64,000 nucleotides of DNA, taken from the NCBI RefSeq assembly GCF_014851815.1, contig NZ_JACVAJ010000003.1, positions 372,001 through 436,000 on the forward strand, given 5' to 3'. The notes beneath the pieces are model-generated. The model was not told the origin of the DNA and did not search any database. It saw nothing but the letters and a program-made list of their open reading frames with translations. Position numbers and translations under genes: made by a program. This document shows positions 18,640 to 26,903 of the stretch, piece after piece (within the stretch, counting starts at the first letter, position 1; each line of letters begins with the position of its first letter). The stretch is from Pseudoxanthomonas sp. PXM01. GTDB taxonomy: Bacteria; Pseudomonadota; Gammaproteobacteria; Xanthomonadales; Xanthomonadaceae.

Positions 18640-19974
18640 ATGCCGGTCGACAACATGAGTGCCATGGGGAGGGTGGACTACCGGCGGCGTCGCCGTGCGT
18701 TCCATCTGCTGTTGGCGACCGGGCTGATCATGGCGTCGCTGGGCCTCGGCTGGGGCGTGTTCTTCGCATCGCGTGGCGCGTGGGTCGTGGCGGCGGTGGA
18801 GATGGCGCTCGCGGTGCTGGGCGTGGTGGTGATCGTGATGGCGCGCCTCCGGCGCACGCGCGCGGCGTCGTGGCTGGCATTCACGGGCCTGTTCGCACTG
18901 CTGTGCTTCTTCTCGGCGTTCCTGGATGTCTCCACCGCGGCGGTTCCCAGGACGGTCCATGTTTTCCTGCTGGTGCTCGCCGTATGTGCGCACCACGTGT
19001 TCCGCGATGAGCGGCCGTGGCTGCGCTACGGCGTGGTCACGCTACTGATAGGCGTGTTCGTGTTCTTCGCCGCTGCGCCGGTCGGGACGCCGGACCGCTT
19101 CGCGATCACCGAAGACGTGCGGCGCATCGGCATCTGGATCAACCTGGCCACGGCGGCAGCCAGTCTCCTGATCGTGCTGCGGCTGGCCGAAACCGACGTC
19201 GCCGAACACCGCGCGCTGCACCGCGCCCTGCGCGATGCGCTGTCGCAACGCCGCTTCCTGCTGCTCTACCAGCCGCAGGTCGATGCAGGTGGCCACATCA
19301 TCGGAGCGGAGGCCTTGCTGCGTTGGGATGATGCACAACGCGGGCTGGTCCGCCCCGCCGATTTCATGCAGGCGGCAGAGGACACCGGCTTCATCCTGCC
19401 GCTCGGCCAGTGGGTGCTGCAGGACGCCTGCCGCCAGTTGGCGGAATGGCGGCGGGAGCCCGCGCTGCATCGCATGCGGCTGTCGGTGAACATCAGCGCG
19501 CTGCAGCTGCGGCAACCGGATTTCGTGCAGCAGGTGGACGATGCGGTGACGCGCAGCGGCATCGATGCCGGGCTGCTGACGCTGGAGCTGACCGAAAGCG
19601 TGCTGGTGCACGACATGGACGACGCCGTGGACAAGATGCGTGCGCTGCACGCGATGGGGGTACGCCTGTCGCTGGACGACTTCGGTGCGGGTTACGCCTC
19701 GCTGTCCTATCTGCGCGACCTGCCGTTCGCCGAGATGAAGATCGATCGCGCATTCACCCGCGGGATCGTGCGCGATGCGCATGCCGCCTCGATCACCCGC
19801 AACCTGCTGCAGATGGGGCGCGACCTCGGCATCGACGTGATCGCCGAAGGTGTCGAACAGGACGAGCAGTTCACGCTGCTGGGTGAGCAGGGGTGCCGGC
19901 TGTACCAGGGCTACCTGTTTGGACGGCCGATGGAGGCGGCGGCGTTCCGCCAGCGCGTGGCGGCGGCGCCTTGA
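18640..19974 (+). CDS. Membrane-bound EAL-domain c-di-GMP phosphodiesterase
   Basis: A 444-residue protein: five or six N-terminal membrane helices (to about residue 190) and a cytoplasmic EAL domain. The signature residues of an active phosphodiesterase are present: GAEALLRW, VNISALQL, ELTESVL, DDFGAGYASLSYL, KIDRAF and AEGVEQ. It should hydrolyse c-di-GMP to pGpG. There is no GGDEF domain and no known sensor domain; the membrane part is the likely input. The start is uncertain: ATG 18640, ATG 18655 and GTG 18613 are in frame and none has a good ribosome site. Confidence 0.85.
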   Translation: MPVDNMSAMGRVDYRRRRRAFHLLLATGLIMASLGLGWGVFFASRGAWVVAAVEMALAVLGVVVIVMARLRRTRAASWLAFTGLFALLCFFSAFLDVSTAAVPRTVHVFLLVLAVCAHHVFRDERPWLRYGVVTLLIGVFVFFAAAPVGTPDRFAITEDVRRIGIWINLATAAASLLIVLRLAETDVAEHRALHRALRDALSQRRFLLLYQPQVDAGGHIIGAEALLRWDDAQRGLVRPADFMQAAEDTGFILPLGQWVLQDACRQLAEWRREPALHRMRLSVNISALQLRQPDFVQQVDDAVTRSGIDAGLLTLELTESVLVHDMDDAVDKMRALHAMGVRLSLDDFGAGYASLSYLRDLPFAEMKIDRAFTRGIVRDAHAASITRNLLQMGRDLGIDVIAEGVEQDEQFTLLGEQGCRLYQGYLFGRPMEAAAFRQRVAAAP

Positions 19975-19989
19975 CGGGTCGCAGCGGGA

Positions 19990-20766
19990 TCAGCGCAGGG
20001 CGCTGTCCGGCACGTCGATGTCCATCGCGAGCGCCAGATGATCCGAGTTGGCCGCCGGCATGGCGCGGGCGTTGTCGCCACGCAGGCCTTCACTGAGCAG
20101 GATGTGGTCGATCGCGCGCTGCGGGCGCCAGCTGGGAAACGTAGGCACGCAGAAGGCGGGCGGACGCAGGCGGGTGCGCTTGTAGAGCAGCTCCATTTCC
20201 GGCGTGTCGGGGACGCAGTTGAAGTCGCCCATCAGCACCGCGTGCGGATGGTCGGACAGCAGTTCACCGATGAAGGCCAGCTGCGAGCGCCGCGAGTTGG
20301 CGCCGAGCGAGAGATGGGCGACGGCGACGGTGAGGCCTTCATCGCCGTCGCCGAAGCGCGCCACCAGCACGCCACGGCCGCTGATGCGGCCGGGCAGGCT
20401 GTGGTCGGTGACTTCCACCGGCTCGAGCTTGCTGAGCAGGCCGTTGGCGCTGCCCGCCACGCGCGCGACGTTGCGGTTGGGCTGGTGTGTCCAGTAGTCG
20501 AAACCGGCGCGCTCGGCCAGATAGTGCGTCTGGTTGGTGAAGCCCGAGCGCAGACTGCCGGGATCCGCCTCCTGCAGGCCGACGATGTCGTGCTCGCCGG
20601 CCAGCTGCGCGATCGCATCCAGGCTGCCGCGCTTGTTGCCCGCCGGCAGCGCGTGCGACCAGCTGCGGGTCACGTAGTCGCTGTAGCGGCGGGTGCTGGA
20701 GCCGGCCTGGATGTTGGCGCTGAGCAGGCGCAGCCTTCGCGCTGCCGCGGGAGCGGATTCGGTCAT
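19990..20766 (-). CDS. Endonuclease/exonuclease/phosphatase-family hydrolase
   Basis: A 258-residue protein of the EEP (DNase I-like) superfamily. Motifs in order: LLSANIQAGSSTRRY (metal Asn), IVGLQEADPG (catalytic Glu), VAVAHLSLGANSRRSQL (His), VLMGDFNCVPDTPE (DFN) and the final SDHLALAMDI (Asp-His). Such enzymes cleave phosphodiesters in nucleic acids, inositol phosphates or sphingolipids; no signal peptide is visible, so a cytoplasmic substrate is likely. It lies last in the series cytochrome c4, dsbA, dsbA, EEP, an order I associate with Xanthomonadaceae. Confidence 0.82.
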   Translation of the reverse strand: MTESAPAAARRLRLLSANIQAGSSTRRYSDYVTRSWSHALPAGNKRGSLDAIAQLAGEHDIVGLQEADPGSLRSGFTNQTHYLAERAGFDYWTHQPNRNVARVAGSANGLLSKLEPVEVTDHSLPGRISGRGVLVARFGDGDEGLTVAVAHLSLGANSRRSQLAFIGELLSDHPHAVLMGDFNCVPDTPEMELLYKRTRLRPPAFCVPTFPSWRPQRAIDHILLSEGLRGDNARAMPAANSDHLALAMDIDVPDSALR

Positions 20767-20789
20767 GGAAGTGGGGGCTTCCGTGGCGC

Positions 20790-21614
20790 TCAGCGCTGCG
20801 CGCGTTCCATGGCGACCAGGTGATCGGCGATGCGCAGCACGTCGGCGTAGGTCTGGCCGCCGGTGACGCGGTACTTGCCGTTGACGATGATGGTGGGGGT
20901 GCCTTCGATACCGGTGTTCTTCGCGAACTGCATGCCGCGGGCGACCTGCGCGTTGGTGCTGAAGCCGTTCATCAGCGACACGAACTCCTTCGCGTCCACG
21001 CCGTACTGCTTGGCGTACCAAGCGGCGATGGTCGCCGGATCGGTCGGCGGCTGGCCTTCGCCTGGCAGCGTGCGCTGCAGGTGGATGGCGCTGAACACCG
21101 CGTCATGGCTCTTGTCGGCCACACCTTTGGCCTGGGCGGCGTAGTACGCCTTGGCGTACGGCGCCCACACCGGACCGAACACGACCGGCACGTAGGTGAC
21201 GCGCACGTCGGCCGGCTGCTTCTTCTTCCACGCCGAGACTTCCGGGGCGAAGCGGGCGCAGGCCGGGCAGACGTAACCGAACATCTCGACGACCTCGACC
21301 TGGCCGTTGAGCGGCGCGAACGGCTGGCCGTTGGGGATCACGACGTAATCCGTGCCCGCGACCGGCGCCGGGCCCTGCGGCGGCAGGACCGGATTGGTGT
21401 TCGGCGCGGCGCTGGCCTCGGCGCTTTCGCCTGCGGCGGGCGTGGCGGTGTCGGCGGGCGCGGGGGCGGTCTCGGCGGCGGGCGTAGCGCTGGCCTCGGT
21501 CGCCGGGGTGGCCGGGGCTTCCGGGGTCGGCGTGGTGTCGGTGGAGGGCTTCGGGCCGCAGGCTGCCAGCAGCGGCAGCAACAGGGACAGCATCAGGACG
21601 TGGCGGGACTTCAT
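20790..21614 (-). CDS. dsbA: DsbA-type thiol:disulfide oxidoreductase, lipid-anchored
   Basis: A 274-residue oxidase of protein disulfides. Unusually it is a lipoprotein: the lipobox LLAAC gives Cys19. A low-complexity Ala/Pro/Thr/Glu linker of about 55 residues (to about 75) separates the lipid anchor from the thioredoxin-like domain. The active site is GYVCPACARF (CPAC) and the cis-proline loop is GIEGTPTIIVNGKYRV. The chain resembles the neighbouring DsbA (21711-22361) throughout the folded domain, so this is a tandem duplication with diverged localisation. Expected location is the periplasmic face of a membrane. Confidence 0.88.
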   Translation of the reverse strand: MKSRHVLMLSLLLPLLAACGPKPSTDTTPTPEAPATPATEASATPAAETAPAPADTATPAAGESAEASAAPNTNPVLPPQGPAPVAGTDYVVIPNGQPFAPLNGQVEVVEMFGYVCPACARFAPEVSAWKKKQPADVRVTYVPVVFGPVWAPYAKAYYAAQAKGVADKSHDAVFSAIHLQRTLPGEGQPPTDPATIAAWYAKQYGVDAKEFVSLMNGFSTNAQVARGMQFAKNTGIEGTPTIIVNGKYRVTGGQTYADVLRIADHLVAMERAQR

Positions 21615-21710
21615 CGCGCGAACTCCGGAGGATCAGGGAAAAGGGGTGCCGGTCAGGCCGGGGACATCACATTCTGCATGGCGTCCGGGGTGGCTGCCAT
21701 GACGGTGTCA

Positions 21711-22361
21711 TCACTTGCGGCCGCGTTCCCGGGCCACGAGGCGATCGACGATCTTCAGCATGTCGCTGTAGTTGCGGCCGCCGATCACGCGGTACTTGCC
21801 GTTGACGATGAGGGTGGGCGTGCCCTCCACGCCGGCCGCGCCCACCCAGTCGCGCGACTTGGCGAGCTGCGCATCGACCTCGGGGCCACGCAGGGCGGCC
21901 ATGAACCTGGCCCGGTCGACGCCTTGGCTGGCGTAGAAGCCGGCGATCTCGTCGGCAGATGCATTCTGGATGGGCAGGGAGCCGACCTTGTGCAGGGCGT
22001 CGAACACGGCCTGGTGGGTGCGCTCCTGCACGCCCAGCTGTTTCGCGGCGAAGAACGCGCGCGCATACGGGATCCAGTAGCCTCCGAACGCTGCGGGCAC
22101 CGGCGTCAGCTGCACGTCGCGCGGCAGCGTCTTCTTCCAGGCGGCGAGCGTGGGCTCCAGGTGGGCGCAGTGGATGCAGGTGTAGCCGAACACCTCGGCC
22201 ACCTCGATCTTGCCCTTGGCGGGCGCGAAGGGAGTGCCATCAGGGATCACCACGTAGTCCTGGCCCTCGACCAGCGGGGCGGGCGCCGGCGGCGCGGCGA
22301 GTGTGGTGGCCGGCAACAGGGCCAGCAGGGTGATCAGCACAGGCAGCAGACGCGACGCCAT
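21711..22361 (-). CDS. dsbA: DsbA-type thiol:disulfide oxidoreductase, soluble
   Basis: A 216-residue periplasmic protein with a Sec signal peptide (cleavage near TLAA, residue 23), active site FGYTCIHCAHL (CIHC) and cis-proline loop GVEGTPTLIVNGKYRV. It introduces disulfides into exported proteins. CIHC differs from the CPHC of E. coli DsbA and from the CPAC of the next gene, so the two paralogues probably differ in redox potential. ATG 22361 was chosen because it starts a normal signal peptide. A strong minus-strand terminator between cytochrome c4 and this gene suggests its own promoter in the region 22362-22406. Confidence 0.9.
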   Translation of the reverse strand: MASRLLPVLITLLALLPATTLAAPPAPAPLVEGQDYVVIPDGTPFAPAKGKIEVAEVFGYTCIHCAHLEPTLAAWKKTLPRDVQLTPVPAAFGGYWIPYARAFFAAKQLGVQERTHQAVFDALHKVGSLPIQNASADEIAGFYASQGVDRARFMAALRGPEVDAQLAKSRDWVGAAGVEGTPTLIVNGKYRVIGGRNYSDMLKIVDRLVARERGRK

Positions 22362-22406
22362 CGGGACTCTTCCTCTGTATGCGGGCCCGCCGACCGGGCA
22401 TCCGCT

Positions 22407-22440
22407 GAAAAAAGAAACGCCGGCCATGGTGGGGCCGGCG
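22407..22440 (-). terminator. Rho-independent terminator of cytochrome c4 gene
   Basis: On the minus strand CGCCGGCC pairs perfectly with GGCCGGCG across a 7-nt loop and is followed at once by TTTCTTTTTT. This is the clearest intrinsic terminator in the window. It lies 53 nt beyond the cytochrome c4 stop and ahead of dsbA. Confidence 0.88.
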
Positions 22441-22493
22441 CGATGAACAGGAGCTTGAACCTCCGGTCGCGCGAGGCGACCGAGGTCCCGGGA

Positions 22494-23276
22494 TTACTTG
22501 CTGCCGGCCTTGCCCGCCGCGAGATCGTCGGCGCGGGCGTGCAGGCCCTGCAGGTAGCTGGCGAGCGCCTGGATTTCCTGCTCGGTCAGCGGACCGGCGA
22601 CCTGCGCCATGATGTTGAAGTGGGCAGCGTCCTTCAGCGTGGTGGTGCCGGCCTTGTACTCGGTCAGGCGGCGCACGGTGTAGTCCTGCATCTGGCCGCC
22701 GATGTGCGGGTAGGCCGGGCCCGGGTTGCCGGCACCGGTCGGGCCATGGCAGGCCATGCAGGCCGGCACGCCTCGCTTGGCGTCGCCGTTGCGGTACAGC
22801 TGCTGGCCGACTTCGTAGAACTTCATGTCCTTGTAGGGGCCATCGGCGACGACGCTGTCGTCCGCCAGACCGGCACCGGACTTCTGGGTGGCGAAGTAGG
22901 CGCCCACGTCGCGCATGTCCTGCGCGTTGAGCATCTGCGCGAACGGGGCCATCACGGCCGCCATGCCGGTATTGCGCTCGCCCGAGGCGAACAGCGCCAG
23001 CTGCTGGGCGACGTAACGCTCGCTCTGGCCGGCGATGCGCGGGTACTGCGGGTCGCTCGGGTTGCCGTCGGCGCCGTGGCAGGCCGCGCAGGCGGCCGCC
23101 TTGGTCTGGCCGGCCTTGGCGTCGCCCCAGGTGGTCTTGGCGAGGTTGATGTCCAGCGGCGCCGTCTCGACCGGCGCGTTGTCCGGCACCGGAACCACGG
23201 TGGTCTGTGCAAAAGCGACCGCACCCACGGCCAGTACGGCCAGTCCGGCAAGTCCAATAACGCGAGCGTGGCGCAT
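22494..23276 (-). CDS. Dihaem cytochrome c4
   Basis: A 260-residue periplasmic electron carrier. After a signal peptide (cleavage after AFA, about residue 23) there are two cytochrome c domains with haem sites CAACHGADG (about residue 62) and CMACHGPTG (about residue 172), each followed by YPRIAGQ or YPHIGGQ. Distal Met ligands are probably in the MAAVMAPFAQ and FNIMAQVAG segments. Cytochrome c4 passes electrons from the bc1 complex to terminal oxidases. A good promoter lies upstream and a strong terminator downstream, so the gene is probably transcribed alone. Confidence 0.93.
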   Translation of the reverse strand: MRHARVIGLAGLAVLAVGAVAFAQTTVVPVPDNAPVETAPLDINLAKTTWGDAKAGQTKAAACAACHGADGNPSDPQYPRIAGQSERYVAQQLALFASGERNTGMAAVMAPFAQMLNAQDMRDVGAYFATQKSGAGLADDSVVADGPYKDMKFYEVGQQLYRNGDAKRGVPACMACHGPTGAGNPGPAYPHIGGQMQDYTVRRLTEYKAGTTTLKDAAHFNIMAQVAGPLTEQEIQALASYLQGLHARADDLAAGKAGSK

Positions 23277-23334
23277 GCTAAAGCTCCGAAACCCTTGACT
23301 GAGACGGCACCCGGAGGGGCCGCGAAACCGCCGA

Positions 23335-23364
23335 ATTATCGTCGCGGCGGCCCGTTGCGGTCAA
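23335..23364 (-). promoter_or_regulatory. Sigma70-type promoter of cytochrome c4
   Basis: On the minus strand TTGACC (23364-23359) and GATAAT (23340-23335) are separated by 18 bp, about 60 bp before the ATG. Both boxes match the consensus at five of six positions. The region is shared with the divergent engB gene. Confidence 0.7.
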
Positions 23365-23405
23365 TTCAGCATGGCGGGCGGGCCGGCCCGTGCGATCCTA
23401 GCGGC

Positions 23406-24005
23406 ATGTCGAACCCCCTGAATTCCGCCAGCTACCTGCTCTCCGCCCATACCCCGCGCCAGTTGCCGGAGGACGGCGGGTCCGAGGTGGCCTTCGCCGG
23501 CCGGTCCAACGCCGGCAAGTCGAGCGCGCTGAACGCGCTGGTCAACCACAACCGCCTGGCCCGGGTGTCCAAGACGCCGGGACGTACCCAGCAGCTGGTG
23601 TTCTTCCAGGTCCAGCCCGAGCGTTATCTGGTCGACCTGCCAGGCTACGGCTACGCCAAGGTGCCGCAGGATCTGCAGGCGCACTGGCAGGCGTTCATTG
23701 ATCGCTACTTCCGCACCCGCGAAGCGCTCAAGGGCCTGGTGGTGGTCATGGATATCCGCCATCCGCTGAAGGACTACGACCGCCAGATGCTGGGCTATGC
23801 GGTCCAGCGAGGCCTGCCTGCCCACGCGCTGCTGACCAAGGCCGACAAGCTGGGCCGCGGCCAGCAGGCGCAGGCGCTGCAGGCGGTGAAGAAGGACCTG
23901 TTCTCGTCCTTCGGCGACACCGTCAGCGTGCAGACGTTCTCGGCCGAGTCGAAGCAGGGCGTGGACGAAGCTCGCCTGGTCGTCGGCAACTGGCTGGGCC
24001 TGTAA
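23406..24005 (+). CDS. engB: Ribosome biogenesis GTPase EngB (YihA/YsxC)
   Basis: A 199-residue GTPase needed for 50S subunit assembly. G1 is FAGRSNAGKSS, G2 is KTPGRTQQ, G3 is VDLPGYGYAKV, G4 is TKADKL and the G5 region is FSAESKQG. Length and motifs match the essential YihA family. ATG 23406 begins the usual N-terminus with the ASYLLSAHTPRQLPED segment; the frame is open far upstream but that extension is antisense to cytochrome c4 and the dsbA genes and is not coding. Confidence 0.95.
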   Translation: MSNPLNSASYLLSAHTPRQLPEDGGSEVAFAGRSNAGKSSALNALVNHNRLARVSKTPGRTQQLVFFQVQPERYLVDLPGYGYAKVPQDLQAHWQAFIDRYFRTREALKGLVVVMDIRHPLKDYDRQMLGYAVQRGLPAHALLTKADKLGRGQQAQALQAVKKDLFSSFGDTVSVQTFSAESKQGVDEARLVVGNWLGL

Positions 24006-24088
24006 GCGTCCGCCAGGCGGGTCGTCCGCTGTCGGCCTTGTTCGTCGCATAGACCTCCACCCGGCATCCCGCCGTGGAGGAGTCCGCC

Positions 24089-24679
24089 ATGCGTTGTATT
24101 CCCCTGTCCTCTTCCGTCCTGTTCCTGGTCGCGGGTGCGGCCCTTGCCGCACCTCCGCCGATCGCACCGGCGCGGGTGGCAGCCGAGCAACTGCAGGTGG
24201 TCTCGCCGGCCAACACCGATATCGGTGGCAGCGCGGCGCAGCGCTTCGCGCAGGTATTCCATCTGCCTGTCGAGGGTTACCTCAGCCACGTGATGGTGCC
24301 GGCCAACTGCGGCGCGGCCCGGCTCCTGCGAGTGGAGATTGAACTCGTCACCGGCGATGTGCCGAATGGCGTGGTGGTGGCCACCCAGGAAGTACCCGGC
24401 ACGGCGTTGAATGCCTACGGCCAACCGGTGCCCGGCATGCGGATGGTGGAGTTCGCCCAACCGGCACTGCTGCCGCCTGGGCATTACGCGTTCACGCTGA
24501 CCGTGCCTGCAGGACGCCGCACCGAATACTGCATGCTGTGGCTGGCGCCCTCCGGGGATACCTATCGATCCGGCAAGGCGTACTTCATTGCCCGTGGCAA
24601 TCCGCCGCACTGGATCGAGCTGTTCGATGCGTCCGGCCCGCGCGATCTCGCGTTCCAGGTGTTCGTGCGCCCGCTCTGA
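24089..24679 (+). CDS. Secreted protein of unknown function
   Basis: A 196-residue protein with a clear Sec signal peptide (cleavage after ALA, about residue 21). The mature part is beta-rich with three cysteines visible, in VPANCGAARLL, and TEYCMLW, plus Cys3 in the signal. I do not recognise the family. The pattern of a repeated LLRVEIELVTGDVPNG / HYAFTLTVPAG strand suggests a beta-sandwich, carbohydrate-binding or adhesin-like fold. ATG 24089 has GGAGGAG about 6 nt upstream. It stands alone between engB and gshA. Confidence 0.6.
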   Translation: MRCIPLSSSVLFLVAGAALAAPPPIAPARVAAEQLQVVSPANTDIGGSAAQRFAQVFHLPVEGYLSHVMVPANCGAARLLRVEIELVTGDVPNGVVVATQEVPGTALNAYGQPVPGMRMVEFAQPALLPPGHYAFTLTVPAGRRTEYCMLWLAPSGDTYRSGKAYFIARGNPPHWIELFDASGPRDLAFQVFVRPL

Positions 24680-24759
24680 GGTGCGGGTGTGCGCGATCGC
24701 GACCATGGATGGGATGCTGCGGCGTTCCGGTGGCGATGAACGCGTGAGGGTGGTCACGT

Positions 24760-24765
24760 TATAGT
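24760..24765 (+). promoter_or_regulatory. -10 box of gshA
   Basis: TATAGT lies 55 nt before the TTG start at 24820. The -35 box is not clear. The 140-bp gap upstream of gshA holds no gene that I can see. Confidence 0.45.
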
Positions 24766-24819
24766 GCCGCCCTTGCGGCGCCACCCGTCGGCGCCGCACT
24801 CCCCTTGCGAGCCCTGCCC

Positions 24820-26184
24820 TTGTCCAGCCCCAGCCACGTCGCCGACACGCTGATCACCGACCGTACCCAGCTGGTCGACTACATCGCTTCCGGCGAAAAG
24901 CCGGTACAGGACTGGCGTATCGGCACTGAGCACGAGAAGTTCGGTTTCCGCCTCGACGACCTGCGGCCGCCGACCTTCGACGGCGACCGCGGCATCGAGG
25001 CGTTGCTGAAAGGGCTGACCCGCTTCGGCTGGGAACCGGTCGAGGAGAAGGGGCACGTGATCGCGCTGACCAAGGACGGCGCGTCGGTCACGCTCGAGCC
25101 GGCTGGCCAGCTCGAGCTGTCGGGCGCGGCGGTGGAGACCATCCACCAGACCTGCGTGGAAGTCGGCAGCCACCTGAAGGAAGTGAAGCAGGTCGCCGAC
25201 GAACTGCAGCTCGGCTTCCTCGGCATGGGGTTCCAGCCCAAGTGGCGCCGCGACGAGATGCCGTGGATGCCGAAGGGCCGCTACCAGATCATGAAGTCGT
25301 ACATGCCCAAGGTCGGCCAGCTCGGCCTGGACATGATGACGCGCACCTGCACGGTGCAGGTCAACCTGGATTATTCCAGCGAAGCGGACATGGTGAAGAA
25401 GTTCCGCGTGTCGCTGGCGCTGCAGCCGATCGCCACCGCGCTGTTCGCCGACTCGCCGTTCACCGAAGGCAAGCCTAACGGTTACCAGAGCTACCGCTCG
25501 CACATCTGGACCGACACGGACGGCGACCGCACCGGCATGCTCGACTTCGTGTTCGAAGAAGGCTTCGGCTACGAGCGCTACGTCGACTACATCCTCGACG
25601 TGCCGATGTACTTCTCCTACCGCGACGGCATCTATCACGACGCCAGCGGCAAGTCGTTCCGCAAGTTCCTGCGCGGCGAACTCGATGTGCTGCCGGGCGA
25701 GCTGCCGACGCTGCGCGACTGGTCCGACCACCTGACCACCGCGTTCCCCGAAGTGCGGATGAAGAAGTTCCTGGAAATGCGTGGCGCCGACGGTGGCCCG
25801 TGGAACCGGCTGTGCGCGCTACCTGCGTTCTGGGTGGGCCTGCTGTACGACGATGCCGCGCTCGATGCGGCCTGGGACCTGGTCAAGGATTTCTCGCTGG
25901 AAGAACGCCACGCCCTGCGCGACGGCGTGCCGAAGCATGCGCTGAAGCTGCCGTTCCGCGGCGGCACCGTGCGCGATCTCGCCCGCGAGGCGGTGAAGAT
26001 CGCCATCGGCGGCCTGCAGCGTCGTGCGCGTCTCAACAGCAAGGGTGTGGATGAAAGCGGCTTCCTCGATGCGCTGGTCGAGATCGTCGAGGCGAACGAG
26101 ACGCCGGCCGAGCGCAAGCTCGCGCTGTTCCATGGCGAATGGAACGGCGACATCGACCGCGTGTTCCGCGAGTTCGCTTACTAG
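24820..26184 (+). CDS. gshA: Glutamate-cysteine ligase, class 2 (plant/alphaproteobacterial type)
   Basis: A 454-residue ATP-dependent ligase that makes gamma-glutamylcysteine, the first step of glutathione synthesis. The GCS2 signature is present: [51 protein letters not shown] and [13 protein letters not shown]. This type is unrelated in length and motif order to E. coli GshA and is usual in Xanthomonadaceae. There is no good ATG; TTG at 24820 gives the family N-terminus (SSPSHVADT), with TTG 24805 as an alternative. Its product is the cofactor for the frm pathway further along the window. Confidence 0.9.
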   Translation: MSSPSHVADTLITDRTQLVDYIASGEKPVQDWRIGTEHEKFGFRLDDLRPPTFDGDRGIEALLKGLTRFGWEPVEEKGHVIALTKDGASVTLEPAGQLELSGAAVETIHQTCVEVGSHLKEVKQVADELQLGFLGMGFQPKWRRDEMPWMPKGRYQIMKSYMPKVGQLGLDMMTRTCTVQVNLDYSSEADMVKKFRVSLALQPIATALFADSPFTEGKPNGYQSYRSHIWTDTDGDRTGMLDFVFEEGFGYERYVDYILDVPMYFSYRDGIYHDASGKSFRKFLRGELDVLPGELPTLRDWSDHLTTAFPEVRMKKFLEMRGADGGPWNRLCALPAFWVGLLYDDAALDAAWDLVKDFSLEERHALRDGVPKHALKLPFRGGTVRDLAREAVKIAIGGLQRRARLNSKGVDESGFLDALVEIVEANETPAERKLALFHGEWNGDIDRVFREFAY

Positions 26185-26302
26185 CACCAAATCGGGGCGC
26201 GGAGATGGGGCCGGGCACGCCTGTCCTCGCTCCCGGGATCTTTGCGTTCATGTCAGCGATGGACCGGCTCGCAGGGAGACCTGCTGTCCGGTGACAGGGG
26301 GA

Positions 26303-26321
26303 GACGGCGCGGAGCGCCGTC
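26303..26321 (+). promoter_or_regulatory. Hairpin upstream of the ECF sigma gene
   Basis: A perfect 8-bp stem GACGGCGC / GCGCCGTC with a GGA loop ends 30 nt before the sigma factor ATG at 26352. There is no T-run. It may terminate read-through from gshA or act in the sigma mRNA leader. The rest of 26185-26351 shows no gene. Confidence 0.5.
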
Positions 26322-26351
26322 GTGGCGCGTGGCGTAGCCGGCGAGCGACGC

Positions 26352-26903
26352 ATGGATCAGGTTCCCGTAACCCAACTGCTCAAGCGCGCACGCGAAGGCG
26401 ATGTCCGCGCTGCGGACGCCGTGTTCGCCAGCCTGTACGACGAACTCAAGCGGGCCGCGCACCTGCAGCTGCGCCGGCACCACGACAATCTCGACACCAC
26501 CGTGCTGGTGCACGAAACCTATCTGAAGATGGCGACCGGCGAGCGCCTGGCCGCCAATGACCGCGCGCACCTGCTGGCGATGTCGGCGCGTGCGATGCGG
26601 CAGGTGCTGGTGGACCATGCCCGCATCGCCCAGGCGCAGAAGCGCGGTGGCGGCGTGGACGCCCTGACGCTCACGGCGCGGCTCGGGGGCGACGAGCGCG
26701 CCGTGGTCGAGGTGTTGGCGCTGGACGAGCTGCTCGACGCGCTGCAGCAGGCCGACGCACGCGCGGCGCAGATCGTCGAGCTGCGCTACTTCGGCGGCTA
26801 CGAGGAAACGGAGATCGCGCAGATGCTGGGCATCAGCGAGCGCACGGTACGTCGGGACTGGCGCACGGCGCGCGCCTTCCTGCTGGCGGAACTGGGCAAG
26901 TGA
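26352..26903 (+). CDS. ECF43-like sigma factor controlled by a Ser/Thr kinase
   Basis: A 183-residue sigma-70 family protein of the Sig-70_X6/TIGR02999 type. Region 2 (about 10-80) contains DTTVLVHETYLKMA where ordinary ECF factors have DAEDLVQETF; region 4 (about 125-180) contains RAAQIVELRYFGGYEETEIAQMLGISERTV-like helix-turn-helix residues. The usual acidic pair in region 2.2 is replaced by Thr50 and Val51, with Thr49 next to it. In ECF43 proteins of Xanthomonas and Vibrio this loss is compensated by phosphorylation of a region-2.2 Thr by a cognate kinase. The downstream kinase overlaps the stop (GTGA), supporting that mechanism here. No anti-sigma factor is present. Confidence 0.85.
   Translation: MDQVPVTQLLKRAREGDVRAADAVFASLYDELKRAAHLQLRRHHDNLDTTVLVHETYLKMATGERLAANDRAHLLAMSARAMRQVLVDHARIAQAQKRGGGVDALTLTARLGGDERAVVEVLALDELLDALQQADARAAQIVELRYFGGYEETEIAQMLGISERTVRRDWRTARAFLLAELGK

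Noticed and set aside
20820-24005. A single 1061-codon open frame on the plus strand
   Set aside because: Only its last 199 codons (engB) have family motifs. The rest is antisense to the dsbA and cytochrome c4 genes and is a product of high GC with few stop codons.
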